Shown piece after piece: positions 1 to 7,186 of a DNA stretch of 22,054 bases (its first letter is position 1; the number at the start of each line of letters is the position of its first letter). Origin of the DNA: Verrucomicrobiota bacterium (GTDB lineage Bacteria > Verrucomicrobiota > Verrucomicrobiia > Chthoniobacterales > UBA10450); contig QHON01000172.1 of NCBI GenBank assembly GCA_003218815.1, positions 1 through 22,054 of the forward strand. Direction: 5' to 3'. The position numbers and the translations under genes are program-made. A model generated the notes under the pieces. It made no database searches. It was not told the origin of the DNA and was given only the letters and a program-made list of their open reading frames with translations.

Positions 1-23
1 CCAACCCGAACGAAACAAATTTT

Positions 24-272
24 ATGGCGGAAAAATCAATCGAAGAGAAGGTCAAGGACATCATCGTGGAGCAACTGGGTGTGAACCCGGAGCAGGTCAC
101 GCCACAGGCATCTTTCATTGAAGATTTGGGTGCGGACTCGCTGGATATCGTGGAGCTGGTGATGGCGTTTGAAGAGGAATTTTCCGTGGAAGTGCCGGAC
201 GAAGACGCCGAGAAGCTGCAAACCGTCGGCGATGTCGTGAAGTACATCGAAGAACGAGCGAAACCGCAATAG
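24..272 (+). CDS. acpP: Acyl carrier protein
   Basis: Encodes an 82-residue acidic acyl carrier protein, the cytoplasmic carrier that holds growing acyl chains as thioesters in type II fatty acid synthesis. The sequence shows the family hallmark Asp-Ser-Leu at residues 38-40; Ser39 is the expected 4'-phosphopantetheine attachment site. Length and the acidic helices after the DSL motif match canonical bacterial AcpP (about 77-80 residues). The ATG at 24 lies close to the window edge and no strong Shine-Dalgarno is visible in the few upstream bases. Partner fab genes, if adjacent, would lie upstream outside the window. A strong hairpin terminator follows the stop, so it probably ends its transcript. 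Confidence 0.97.
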   Translation: MAEKSIEEKVKDIIVEQLGVNPEQVTPQASFIEDLGADSLDIVELVMAFEEEFSVEVPDEDAEKLQTVGDVVKYIEERAKPQ

Positions 273-299
273 CGCGCAGCGCAAGATGTTCGGGAAGTG

Positions 300-323
300 A
301 AAACACGGCTTGAGCCGTGTTTT
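300..323 (+). terminator. Rho-independent terminator after acpP
   Basis: A perfect 10-bp inverted repeat (300-309 with 314-323) with a 4-nt loop lies 27 nt after the acpP stop. The left arm begins with four A and the right arm ends in four T, so it could work in both directions, but placement fits acpP. It separates acpP from the downstream mechanosensitive channel gene. Confidence 0.85.
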
Positions 324-370
324 CGTGTTTAAGGTTGCAGAGAAATGCAACGCGCCCAGACTAGATTGCA

Positions 371-1489
371 ATGAGCTTCCCGGTTTTTGAGAGACCGCTA
401 TTTCAAGTCGGAGGCCATTACGTCACGTTTTTGGGACTAATCGCCTTTGTCGGTCTTTTTGCGGCCGGGCTCATCATCGCTCGGATGTTGCAAAGCCATT
501 TTGTCCGCCGCTTCTTCAGCCGATTCAAGATCGAGACGAACTTTGTCGCGATCGTCACGTCGATTTTAAGTCTGGCTGCGCTCGTCTTTTTTACGATCAG
601 CGCAATTAATGCGGCAGGCATTCCGCTCGCTTGGAACGCACCTCTTCCGGCCGTTTCGCTAAGTCTTGTCCAGATTTTTCTGCTAATCGCACTTTTAATC
701 GCGGTCTTTTGGATCTCCTCGCGGACGAAACGGTTTCTTTTCAATCGGTTTCTCGTCAATAGCGGACTGGATCGTGCCCTCCAGTACGCCATTGCCCAAA
801 TCATCGCCAACGTCGTGCTGGTAGTTGGTGTTTTGATTGTTCTGGAAAATACCGGCATTCATCTCGGCGCGCTGGCGGTTTTCGCGGGCGCGGTTGGCGT
901 GGGGGTCGGGTTTGGGTTGCAAAATATCGCCAGCAATTTCATCAGCGGTCTGGTGATTCTGGCCGAAAGACCAATCACTATCGGTGACCGCGTCGAAGTC
1001 GCCGGCATTACCGGCCAGGTGCAGCAAATTCGCGCTCGCAGCACGGTGATTCGCACGAACGACAACATCACGATGATTGTCCCAAACACGAAATTCATCG
1101 ACTCGCCGGTCACGAACTGGACTTATGGCGATCCGCGGGTGCGGTTTCGCATCCCGGTCGGCGTAGCTTACGGCAGTGATATCGCAAAAGTACGCGAAGC
1201 GCTGCTCGCCGCCGGACGTGAAAATCCTAACACTTTAAAGGATCCGGGCCCGAGCGTTTTTCTTGAGAAATTCGGCGATAACTCGATCGAATTCGAGCTC
1301 GTCGTCTGGAGCAGCGAGATGAGCGCCCGGCCGAGCCGCTATCGCAGCGATCTCAATTTTGCGATCGAGCAGAAATTTCGCGAGGCCGGGATCGAGCTGC
1401 CGTTCCCCCAGCGCGATCTTCATATCCGGAGCGGCACGCTCAAAGTGGAAGGCACGGGACTTGGCACAACAAAAAGATCTGAGTCGTAG
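371..1489 (+). CDS. MscS-family mechanosensitive ion channel
   Basis: A 372-residue inner-membrane protein of the small-conductance mechanosensitive channel family, which releases solutes during hypo-osmotic shock. Hydrophobic segments are visible at about residues 18-40, 56-80, 97-117 and 138-160. They are followed by the Gly/Ala-rich pore helix (about 165-185, alternating G and A ending in GFGLQNIASN). The signature beta-domain sequence follows: a GDRVEV segment (205-210) and a VPN segment (about 237-239). The C-terminal mixed alpha/beta domain runs to about residue 350. Length fits MscS/YnaI-like proteins with one or two extra N-terminal helices. The ATG at 371 is preceded by the acpP terminator, so it likely has its own promoter. 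No specific subtype symbol is justified. Confidence 0.93.
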   Translation: MSFPVFERPLFQVGGHYVTFLGLIAFVGLFAAGLIIARMLQSHFVRRFFSRFKIETNFVAIVTSILSLAALVFFTISAINAAGIPLAWNAPLPAVSLSLVQIFLLIALLIAVFWISSRTKRFLFNRFLVNSGLDRALQYAIAQIIANVVLVVGVLIVLENTGIHLGALAVFAGAVGVGVGFGLQNIASNFISGLVILAERPITIGDRVEVAGITGQVQQIRARSTVIRTNDNITMIVPNTKFIDSPVTNWTYGDPRVRFRIPVGVAYGSDIAKVREALLAAGRENPNTLKDPGPSVFLEKFGDNSIEFELVVWSSEMSARPSRYRSDLNFAIEQKFREAGIELPFPQRDLHIRSGTLKVEGTGLGTTKRSES

Positions 1490-1509
1490 CCGACCCGTTC
1501 GCCACTCCA

Positions 1510-1537
1510 TCCGTTCGCACGAGGGAAAGCGAGCGGA
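1510..1537. terminator. Possible hairpin between convergent mscS and receiver genes
   Basis: Arms 1510-1518 and 1529-1537 form a 9-bp stem (one G-T wobble) with a 10-nt loop, 20 nt after the mscS-type stop. There is no clear T-run, so intrinsic termination is only possible. The rest of 1490-1664, between the convergent channel and response-regulator genes, shows nothing else I can support. Confidence 0.3.
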
Positions 1538-1664
1538 TTAGATCGAATTATTGCACTTTAGAAATGCCGACCAATTCTTGTTAGTGCCGCCTGGCAACGT
1601 TGGTCAAGGATCATGAAGATTCTCGACGAGGCCAAGCCAGGACCTTCCCGATATTCGACGTTAT

Positions 1665-2066
1665 CTAGCTTATGCGTCCCAGATTTGGCGATCGTAGCAA
1701 AGCGCGCTTTACCACTTCAATCAATTGGGCAGCAGCGACAGGCTTCTCGAGAAAGGCGAAGGCCCCCAGGCGCAGCGCCTGAGCTTCGACATCAGGCCCG
1801 CCAAATGCCGTGATGATGATAACCGGCAATTCCGGCAAGGCACTGGCAAGCGCCAAAACCCCGCGCCCACTGAACATCGGCATCCGCAGGTCAGTGATGA
1901 CCACGTCGAATCGTTTTTCAGAATCCGCAAGTTTCTTCACCACTGCAACTGGATCAGACACGCCCGTGACTTGCATACCTTCACCGGCAAGCACTTTACT
2001 CATTGCCCGGAGCATTCCCGGATCGTCATCTACCACCAAAACAGATTTATCGTGCAACTCGTCCAT
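1665..2066 (-). CDS. Stand-alone receiver-domain response regulator
   Basis: A 133-residue protein made almost entirely of one CheY-like receiver domain. The acidic cluster is Asp13-Asp14-Asp15, the phospho-acceptor is Asp59 (in an ITDLRMP segment), the switch Thr is Thr86 (ITA), and the conserved Lys is Lys108 followed by Pro109. All residues for phosphotransfer are present. The remaining C-terminal ~20 residues are too short for a DNA-binding output domain. It lies downstream of the membrane histidine kinase on the same strand (140-nt spacing), so that kinase is the likely phosphodonor. The ATG at 2066 has a weak GAAAG-type ribosome-binding sequence nearby. Output is probably by protein-protein contact or phosphorelay; the sequence does not show which. 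Confidence 0.93.
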   Translation of the reverse strand: MDELHDKSVLVVDDDPGMLRAMSKVLAGEGMQVTGVSDPVAVVKKLADSEKRFDVVITDLRMPMFSGRGVLALASALPELPVIIITAFGGPDVEAQALRLGAFAFLEKPVAAAQLIEVVKRALLRSPNLGRIS

Positions 2067-2206
2067 AATCTTTCAAGAAATTGGCCGACGCCATACGGCA
2101 AATCGCCCAGGTGCAATGGTCTTCCCGCGGGAACGAATCCAGCTGAATCGTGGCAGTTATCGGGCAATCGCTGGAATCCGACAGTTGGAAGAAACAAATC
2201 GTCATG

Positions 2207-3376
2207 TCAGGCGCCGACAGCCAGCGGAAGTTGAATGCTAAAGGTGCTGCCTTTTCCCCGCGCCGTAGCGCAATCAATCTTCCCGCCATGTTCATTGATG
2301 ACCTGCTGGGCATATGCGAGACCGAGACCGGTGCCATCGCTCTTCGTGGTGAAAAATGGGACGAAAAGATTCCGGGCTTCTTCCTCGGTCATGCCCCGAC
2401 CGTTATCGCTGACGGATACCAAGACCTCCGCATCGTTCCTTTTCGTGCTGACTGTCAGATTTCCGCCAGCGGGCATCGCATCCACCGCATTACGGATTAG
2501 ATTTAAAAGGACCTCCCAGAGTTGCTCGGCATCGGCGTAAACTGGTGGCAGGCTCGGATCAAACGTCTTCCTCAAGTCCACGCGCCTTTGATCGAGCAAC
2601 GGCTGCACGAAATTAAGTTTTTCCTCAAGAAAGCCCTTCAGCGAAACAACAGCGCGCTCGGACTTCGGCATTCGCGCGAATCGGAGATAATCCTGTAGCA
2701 CTTGGCGGATTCGCAAGACCTGCGAACGCATCTCCCGCAGAAGCGCCTGGCATTCGGCGGCTGAACGCCGGTTGGAATTCACGAAAACGTTAAGTTCCTC
2801 GCCGATCAGGTCAAGGTTAAGGAAGATTGAGCCGAGCGGGTTACGAATCTCATGGGCAACCTGGGCGGCCATCGAGCCGACCACGGCAAGACGCTCCGCT
2901 TGGAGCTTGGCGTGCTCCAGCCGCTTGCGTTCCTCCATCTCCGCCCGCAGCGCGGCGGTTCGGCGCTCCACCGTTTGCTCCAGATAGTAGTGAGAACTGC
3001 GAAACGCCGTCAACAACCAGACGACGACGAAAAAGAACACAAAAAGCATGATGGCGTTCCAGACAGGAATCAGCGGATGCTGATAGGTCGGCCCACCGAG
3101 TATGTCGCTGAGGAACCACACGCCCGTGCACAGCGCTCCCACCGCGAATCCGGCCGAACGCCCGGCTACCCATCCCGCGAAGCACGTCGGCAGCAAGTAA
3201 AAAGCTGATATCGCCCATTCACGACCCGTAAGATAATCCACAAGGCCAAGAACAATTGCCAGCGTCACAGCCGCGGCAGTCGCGGCCACCTTCGATCGCG
3301 CACGAAACTCTCCCCTTGGATTCACCTGGAACTTACTGCTGCAAACTTTGACAAGGCGGTTCGGATTTTCGTTCAT
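2207..3376 (-). CDS. Membrane sensor histidine kinase
   Basis: A 389-residue sensor kinase with a multi-pass N-terminal membrane region (hydrophobic stretches at about residues 30-49, 57-90 and 104-124), a short coiled linker (about 130-165), a HisKA dimerisation domain and a GHKL ATPase domain. Key residues: His175 in the AHEIRNP H-box, Asn296 in the NLIRNAVDA N-box, the DNGRGM G1 box (324-329), the F-box (PFFTTK) and the GTGLGLA G2 box (348-354). The architecture resembles NtrB/ZraS-class kinases. I chose ATG 3376 rather than upstream start codons, because a longer reading to 3664 would overlap the divergent GNAT gene and adds non-domain sequence. The downstream receiver protein (1665-2066) is its likely partner. 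The ligand is unknown. Confidence 0.93.
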   Translation of the reverse strand: MNENPNRLVKVCSSKFQVNPRGEFRARSKVAATAAAVTLAIVLGLVDYLTGREWAISAFYLLPTCFAGWVAGRSAGFAVGALCTGVWFLSDILGGPTYQHPLIPVWNAIMLFVFFFVVVWLLTAFRSSHYYLEQTVERRTAALRAEMEERKRLEHAKLQAERLAVVGSMAAQVAHEIRNPLGSIFLNLDLIGEELNVFVNSNRRSAAECQALLREMRSQVLRIRQVLQDYLRFARMPKSERAVVSLKGFLEEKLNFVQPLLDQRRVDLRKTFDPSLPPVYADAEQLWEVLLNLIRNAVDAMPAGGNLTVSTKRNDAEVLVSVSDNGRGMTEEEARNLFVPFFTTKSDGTGLGLAYAQQVINEHGGKIDCATARGKGSTFSIQLPLAVGA

Positions 3377-3547
3377 GGTTCGGTTTATTTCCAGCGTGAC
3401 CAACACCGTTACCGCCCCGCAACATCGACATGTCAGACAAAGACGGCGTGACTTTCGTCCGCGCAAAACTTGAGAAAATTTCAGCGCCTGTAAATTCGCC
3501 TTCTCCCTCGTCGGCGGGTTTATTCGGCCACCATTTATTTTTTTGCT

Positions 3548-4711
3548 ATGCCAACGGGCAACATCATTCCATTCGCGCAAGGCGTGGCGAAAGTCGTTAC
3601 GCGCACCGAATTGCAGAATTGTGACACCTGGAAACGCGCTCTTCAGGATAAATGCAAGGACCATCGTTACTACGAAATCGTCGATGAGACCTTAGATGGG
3701 AATTTCGAACATCATTACCTCATCCTCGAGGATAATTCTCGTAATGTCCGGGGAGTCCAGCCTGTGTTCTTTGTTCGGCAAAATCTTATTGAAGGCGTGC
3801 GCGGCAAGATTCGTTCCGTTGTCGATCGTGTTCGAAAAAAATTCCCGCGTTTCCTGACCATGCGCGTATTGATGGTTGGTTGCGCGGCCGGTGCGGGCGA
3901 CCTCGGCGCTTGCGATGAAGAGGATGAAGCATGGGCGGCAAAAGCGTTGCGTGCCATCCTTCGAACGTATGCCCGGCAAAACAAAGCTTCCCTGGTTGTT
4001 TTGAAAGATTTCCCCGCGAAATATCGCCTTGCACTTGAAACTTTTCGTTCAAACGGCTATGCGCGCGTGCCGAGCATGCCGATGACCCGGCTTGCCCTTC
4101 CTTACCACGATTGGGAGGAATATTTTCGCACGCTAAGCAAGGCGACCCGGAAAGATCTCCGCCGGAAATTCCGTAAAGCAGAACGCGCGCCTAAGATCGA
4201 CATGGAAATCGTCAGCGACATCGCTCCTTACATCGATGAAATCTATCCTCTCTATCTTCAGGTTCACGAGCGTTCGCTTCTTAAATTTGAGACACTGACC
4301 AAGAATTTTTTTCTTGCGACCGCGCGACGGATGCCGGAACGGGCGCGCTTCTTCATCTGGCGGCAAAGCAGCAGGATTGTCGCGTTTAGCCTTTGTCTGG
4401 TCTGCGGTGAAAAGATTTATGATGAATGCATCGGGCTCGATTACAGCGTAGCGCTCGATCTGCACCTTTATTTCTACACGCTGCGCGACATCATTTCGTG
4501 GTCGCTGCAACAAGGTTTGAAATATTATTACAGCAACCCGTTGAATTACGGACCCAAGCTGCACCTCCGCTGCGAGCTCGTGCCGCTCGACTTGTACGTC
4601 ATGCACACGAGCACCGTTTTGAATCCGATCTTCCGCCGGATCATCAAATATCTTGGACCCACGCGCCATAGTCGGTTCTTGCGACGATTTCCAAACGCCG
4701 ATCAGCTTTGA
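3548..4711 (+). CDS. GNAT-fold acyltransferase, FemAB/BioF2-like (Acetyltransf_6 type)
   Basis: A 387-residue soluble protein that looks like the large two-lobed GNAT proteins grouped as FemAB-like or BioF2-like (Acetyltransf_6). Members transfer acyl or aminoacyl groups to envelope precursors or small molecules. Recognisable parts are a basic helix around residues 196-212 (LSKATRKDLRRKFRKAE), a conserved region around 270-300, and a C-terminal segment with Tyr-rich YYYSNPLNYGPK (about 335-346) typical of the second lobe. No signal peptide is seen. The ATG at 3548 follows an AT-rich stretch. It is divergent from the histidine kinase (171-nt spacer) and 63 nt upstream of the split EamA-like transporter pair, suggesting a small envelope-related operon. 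The substrate cannot be read from sequence. Confidence 0.78.
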   Translation: MPTGNIIPFAQGVAKVVTRTELQNCDTWKRALQDKCKDHRYYEIVDETLDGNFEHHYLILEDNSRNVRGVQPVFFVRQNLIEGVRGKIRSVVDRVRKKFPRFLTMRVLMVGCAAGAGDLGACDEEDEAWAAKALRAILRTYARQNKASLVVLKDFPAKYRLALETFRSNGYARVPSMPMTRLALPYHDWEEYFRTLSKATRKDLRRKFRKAERAPKIDMEIVSDIAPYIDEIYPLYLQVHERSLLKFETLTKNFFLATARRMPERARFFIWRQSSRIVAFSLCLVCGEKIYDECIGLDYSVALDLHLYFYTLRDIISWSLQQGLKYYYSNPLNYGPKLHLRCELVPLDLYVMHTSTVLNPIFRRIIKYLGPTRHSRFLRRFPNADQL

Positions 4712-4774
4712 AAGCGGCCACTCTTCGACGAATCAAATCGGTTGCGATGAGATGATGGCGAGCTAAAAAAGCAA

Positions 4775-5179
4775 ATGAAGATTCGACCTTCTAGTTTTGG
4801 TAATCCGTGGCTACAACTCGCTCTCAGCGTGCTGTGTGTGCTTGCGTCGGAGTTTCTCTTGAAGCGTGGCGCGGCAGACGTTGCAGAACCAAACAGCGCA
4901 TGGTCCTGGACGGGAGTTAACGGCCTGGCTTCGCCGCTGGTGTGGTGGGCAATTCTTCTGATCATCGCCAGCTTCGTCAGCTGGCTTTACGTTCTTAGAT
5001 ACATTCCGCTCACGATCGCTTTTCCTCTTTCGCGCGTGGTCGATATCCTGGTTCCGCTCGGCTGCTGGATATTTTTGGGCGAATTTATCTCAACTCTCCG
5101 CTGGTGCGGTATTGCTCTGGTCGTGATAGGTCTGGCGCTGGTTGCGAAACCGGTCGCACAGATAGAGGAACGCTTGTGA
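4775..5179 (+). CDS. EamA/SMR-like small membrane protein (ArnE-like half)
   Basis: A 134-residue integral membrane protein with about four hydrophobic helices (roughly 11-30, 48-72, 78-100 and 107-125). It has the motifs of half-size EamA/small-multidrug-resistance-like proteins: an early Glu-Phe-Leu-Leu-Lys-Arg segment and a mid-protein RYIPLTIAFPLSRVVDILVPLG region. This size class includes ArnE/ArnF, which move undecaprenyl-phosphate-linked aminoarabinose across the inner membrane as a heteromer. Its stop overlaps the GTG start of the next, similar-sized gene by 4 nt, so the two very likely act together. The GNAT protein upstream is a plausible source of a modified substrate. Substrate assignment is inference; calling it ArnE would overreach. 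Confidence 0.82.
   Translation: MKIRPSSFGNPWLQLALSVLCVLASEFLLKRGAADVAEPNSAWSWTGVNGLASPLVWWAILLIIASFVSWLYVLRYIPLTIAFPLSRVVDILVPLGCWIFLGEFISTLRWCGIALVVIGLALVAKPVAQIEERL
5164..5169 (+). promoter_or_regulatory. Ribosome-binding site fixing a GTG start at 5176
   Basis: An AGAGGA sequence ends 6 nt before a GTG at 5176-5178 that overlaps the preceding stop (GTGA). It supports starting the second EamA-like gene here rather than at the upstream in-frame ATG (5104), which would give a long overlap. Confidence 0.7.
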
Positions 5180-5520
5180 GTTTCCTCGCCTTTTTCTTCA
5201 TCGTCGCTTCTCTGCTGAGCTTCGTCATGGCTCAGCTCGTCCTGAAAAGAGCGATGGAGGTAACGAGAAAGAGCGGCTTTCGCAACCTCCAATTTTTCTC
5301 GCGAGTTGCCGGGGGAATCGCTCTGATGACGATTTCTTTTTTCCTGACGCTCGGATTGCTGCAGCGATTCGATCTTAGTTATCTCTATCCATTTCAAGGT
5401 TTGAGCGTGATTTTCATAACCGTGACGGCCGCGGTCGTGTTGAAGGAAAAACTAAACTTGCAACTGACGATTGGCGCGTTGCTGATTAGCGCTGGAATCG
5501 TGCTCGTTTCACTGAGCTAA
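5176..5520 (+). CDS. EamA/SMR-like small membrane protein (ArnF-like half)
   Basis: A 114-residue protein with four predicted membrane helices (about 2-22, 43-63, 67-90 and 96-113). It includes LVLKRAME after helix 1 and LSYLYPFQGLSVIF in helix 3, positions equivalent to the conserved LLKR and TIAFPLSR segments of the neighbouring gene. It is the second half of a probable heteromeric EamA/SMR-type transporter. The GTG at 5176 is preferred because of the strong upstream AGAGGA and the GTGA coupling; an in-frame ATG at 5104 is possible but adds a non-hydrophobic N-terminus. The 3' end overlaps the convergent arginase-fold gene by 12 nt. It is probably translated together with its partner from one message. 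Confidence 0.82.
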   Translation: MSFLAFFFIVASLLSFVMAQLVLKRAMEVTRKSGFRNLQFFSRVAGGIALMTISFFLTLGLLQRFDLSYLYPFQGLSVIFITVTAAVVLKEKLNLQLTIGALLISAGIVLVSLS

Positions 5521-6354
5521 CAGAGGCCAAAGTTTTGCCAGCGTAGCCGAATTGATCCTGCGAATCTGATCGACAGGCGGCAATTGAATTTTGGGATGGT
5601 CGAATTCTGCAGCGAAATGTTGTTTGAAGCGCGCGTAATATGGCGACGAATATGCGCCGCAAATGTCGCCGGCGATAATCTGCGAAGATTCCCGCAATTT
5701 TCTTAACGCCCACTCAAGATCGACAACCTCAAAGCGGCCGCTTTCCCAGTTCGTCACCGCCTCTTCGGCACGGAGACAATCAAGATCGATCGTCACGTAA
5801 ACACTCGTTCCGCCGATCTGTTCTAAAAAGTGTTCAAAGTGCTCGTGCCAGTTGTCTCCCAAGATAGCGCCTCGACGTTGTCGATCTTTTACCGGGCGAT
5901 CATCAGCCCACGGATGGACCTCAAGAATGCTTGCTCGCTCCGCGCGACGATTGCCAAAAAGTTGATGCGGCCACCAGCATTCAAAATTTCCGCAACCCCA
6001 AACGCTGACGCAGCGCACGTGAGGAAGTTCCAGCGCGCGATTCACCCATCCGCCGCAGCCCCATTTCGGCGGGCGCACGTCCCAGTCCGGGTGATTGTCG
6101 AAGGAGACGACAATGATCGGATCGGCAACGCGTCGCAGCCGGAGCGCCGTCAAATAATGAAAATCGCCCGAGCCGTAAAGTAGAAAAGGCGACGCGAGGT
6201 GTGCCTCGTGTTCGCGATAAAATTCGGCGACCAAACGCGACGGCGCGGAGAAGCGTAGTTGCGGTCCCCAAGCGCGCGCATCGACAAGGGGCGAATCAAA
6301 CGGCTGATCTCGCCATGCGTCATCCAAATTGAGGTGGAGAGCGCGGCCTAGCAA
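5509..6354 (-). CDS. Arginase/ureohydrolase-fold metallohydrolase, divergent
   Basis: A 281-residue protein carrying all the metal-ligand motifs of the arginase/agmatinase/deacetylase fold in order. These are His66 in GSGDFH (equivalent to GGDH), Asp86-x-His88-x-Asp90 in FDNHPDWD (equivalent to DAHxD), and Asp190-x-Asp192 in TIDLDC (equivalent to SxDxD). A binuclear metal site is therefore expected. The flanking sequence differs from classical arginase or agmatinase, and overall similarity looks low, so the substrate (guanidino compound, formamide, or other) is unknown. The reading begins with TTG at 6354; no better in-frame ATG is visible, so the true start is uncertain. It is divergent from the iron-permease-like gene and converges on the EamA-like pair with a 12-nt overlap. 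Confidence 0.75.
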   Translation of the reverse strand: MLGRALHLNLDDAWRDQPFDSPLVDARAWGPQLRFSAPSRLVAEFYREHEAHLASPFLLYGSGDFHYLTALRLRRVADPIIVVSFDNHPDWDVRPPKWGCGGWVNRALELPHVRCVSVWGCGNFECWWPHQLFGNRRAERASILEVHPWADDRPVKDRQRRGAILGDNWHEHFEHFLEQIGGTSVYVTIDLDCLRAEEAVTNWESGRFEVVDLEWALRKLRESSQIIAGDICGAYSSPYYARFKQHFAAEFDHPKIQLPPVDQIRRINSATLAKLWPLLAQ

Positions 6355-6624
6355 AGATTCTACTTGGGCGATTGTGAAAGAAACTGAGCATCGCTTGCCT
6401 TGGCGATGCGCAAGTTTTTCTTAGGCTTCCGCGCGATGGCAGGCGCAGCCCGGACAGTTTGCGGACGTGAAAACGCGGGGACGTGCTGCATGAATTCGGG
6501 GGTTAAGCTTTCCTTAAACCAGCGAGGAAATCAATGCTGGCTTTGCTGGCAATCGACCGGTGCTGATTGTCGGTTTTATGCGCTCGATTTCAAACCCACG
6601 CGCGAAAGCTAAAGTGACATCCTG
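6355..6624. other. Divergent intergenic spacer
   Basis: This 270-nt spacer separates the minus-strand arginase-fold gene from the plus-strand iron-permease-like gene and must hold promoters for both. I could not place convincing -35/-10 pairs. A 70-codon plus-strand ORF (6400-6612) is present but shows no recognisable domain or signal. Confidence 0.5.
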
Positions 6625-7089
6625 ATGGAAACTCAAGTTAAAAAGCTAAAGGAGCAGGAAAATGCGCGGGACTTCTTTTGCGTAGTGAGCGACGCATTTC
6701 GCATTATCGCCCGCCGCTCTTCGACCGTCCTCGGAAGCGCCTGGGCTTTCGCTGGAGCTCTGCTCGTCATCCTCGTGTGGGTTCTCACAGGACCTACGTT
6801 TCATTTTTCCGATACCTGGCAATTAATCATCAACACTGCCACGACTGTCATCACCTTCCTCATGGTGTTCCTGATCCAAAACACGCAAAACCGCGATGCC
6901 AAGGCCGTGCATCTCAAACTTGATGAAATGATTCGGGCACTTAAAGGCGCACGGAACCAGCTTGTCGATCTTGAAAATTTATCCGACGAAGATCTGAAGA
7001 AACTCGAGAAACAATTCCAGCGCCTCCGCCAAAAAGCCGAGCGCGATGGAACCGGCTCTCGCGACGTTACGCCCGCCGAGTCGCGTTGA
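6625..7089 (+). CDS. Low-affinity iron permease family protein
   Basis: A 154-residue membrane protein resembling the low-affinity iron permease family (Fet4-like, PF04120), whose bacterial members are short. Two hydrophobic helices lie at about residues 38-57 and 66-88. After the second helix comes the recognisable FLIQNTQNRDAKAVHLKLDEMIRA segment (about 83-107; QNTQNRD is the most characteristic part). A charged, partly coiled tail follows (about 108-150). The iron-transport name comes from the fungal relative; for bacterial members the transport role is poorly established, so the family name is safer than a function. The ATG at 6625 is the natural start. A hairpin element begins 1 nt after the stop. 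Confidence 0.85.
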   Translation: METQVKKLKEQENARDFFCVVSDAFRIIARRSSTVLGSAWAFAGALLVILVWVLTGPTFHFSDTWQLIINTATTVITFLMVFLIQNTQNRDAKAVHLKLDEMIRALKGARNQLVDLENLSDEDLKKLEKQFQRLRQKAERDGTGSRDVTPAESR

Positions 7090-7090
7090 G

Positions 7091-7115
7091 GTGGATCGAG
7101 CAGTCTCTGCTCGAT
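7091..7115 (+). repeat. Hairpin-forming dispersed element, copy 1 (terminator-like)
   Basis: A 9-bp perfect inverted repeat (7095-7103 with 7107-7115, 3-nt loop) lies right after the iron-permease-like stop. The bases from 7091 to about 7112 nearly match the reverse complement of 13437-13459, including 15 identical consecutive bases. No T-run follows, so it is not a textbook terminator. It may be one member of a short interspersed palindromic repeat family placed at gene ends. Confidence 0.55.
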
Positions 7116-7186
7116 ATTAAAATTAGGCGGCCACGCCTCATTAGTTAGCATCGCCCGACGGATCGGCCGATCCACCGGCTGTCCGA

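Noticed and set aside
1725..2241. Long plus-strand ORFs (169 and 143 codons) over the response regulator region
   Set aside because: They run antisense to the receiver gene and the kinase 3' end, have no recognisable domain, and their composition mirrors the real coding strand.
2592..2606. Further copies of the 15-nt hairpin-repeat core inside genes (also about 1363 and 12211)
   Set aside because: Only short partial matches (about 9-10 bases) inside coding sequence; not copies of the element.
3377..3547. Sigma-70 promoters in the kinase/GNAT divergent spacer
   Set aside because: No -35/-10 pair with acceptable spacing could be supported by eye on either strand.
4133..4669. 178-codon minus-strand ORF inside the GNAT gene
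   Set aside because: Antisense to a recognisable GNAT-fold protein; no domain or signal, low-information sequence.
6400..6612. 70-codon ORF in the divergent spacer before the iron-permease-like gene
   Set aside because: Cys/Arg-rich, no domain, no ribosome-binding site; most likely chance.
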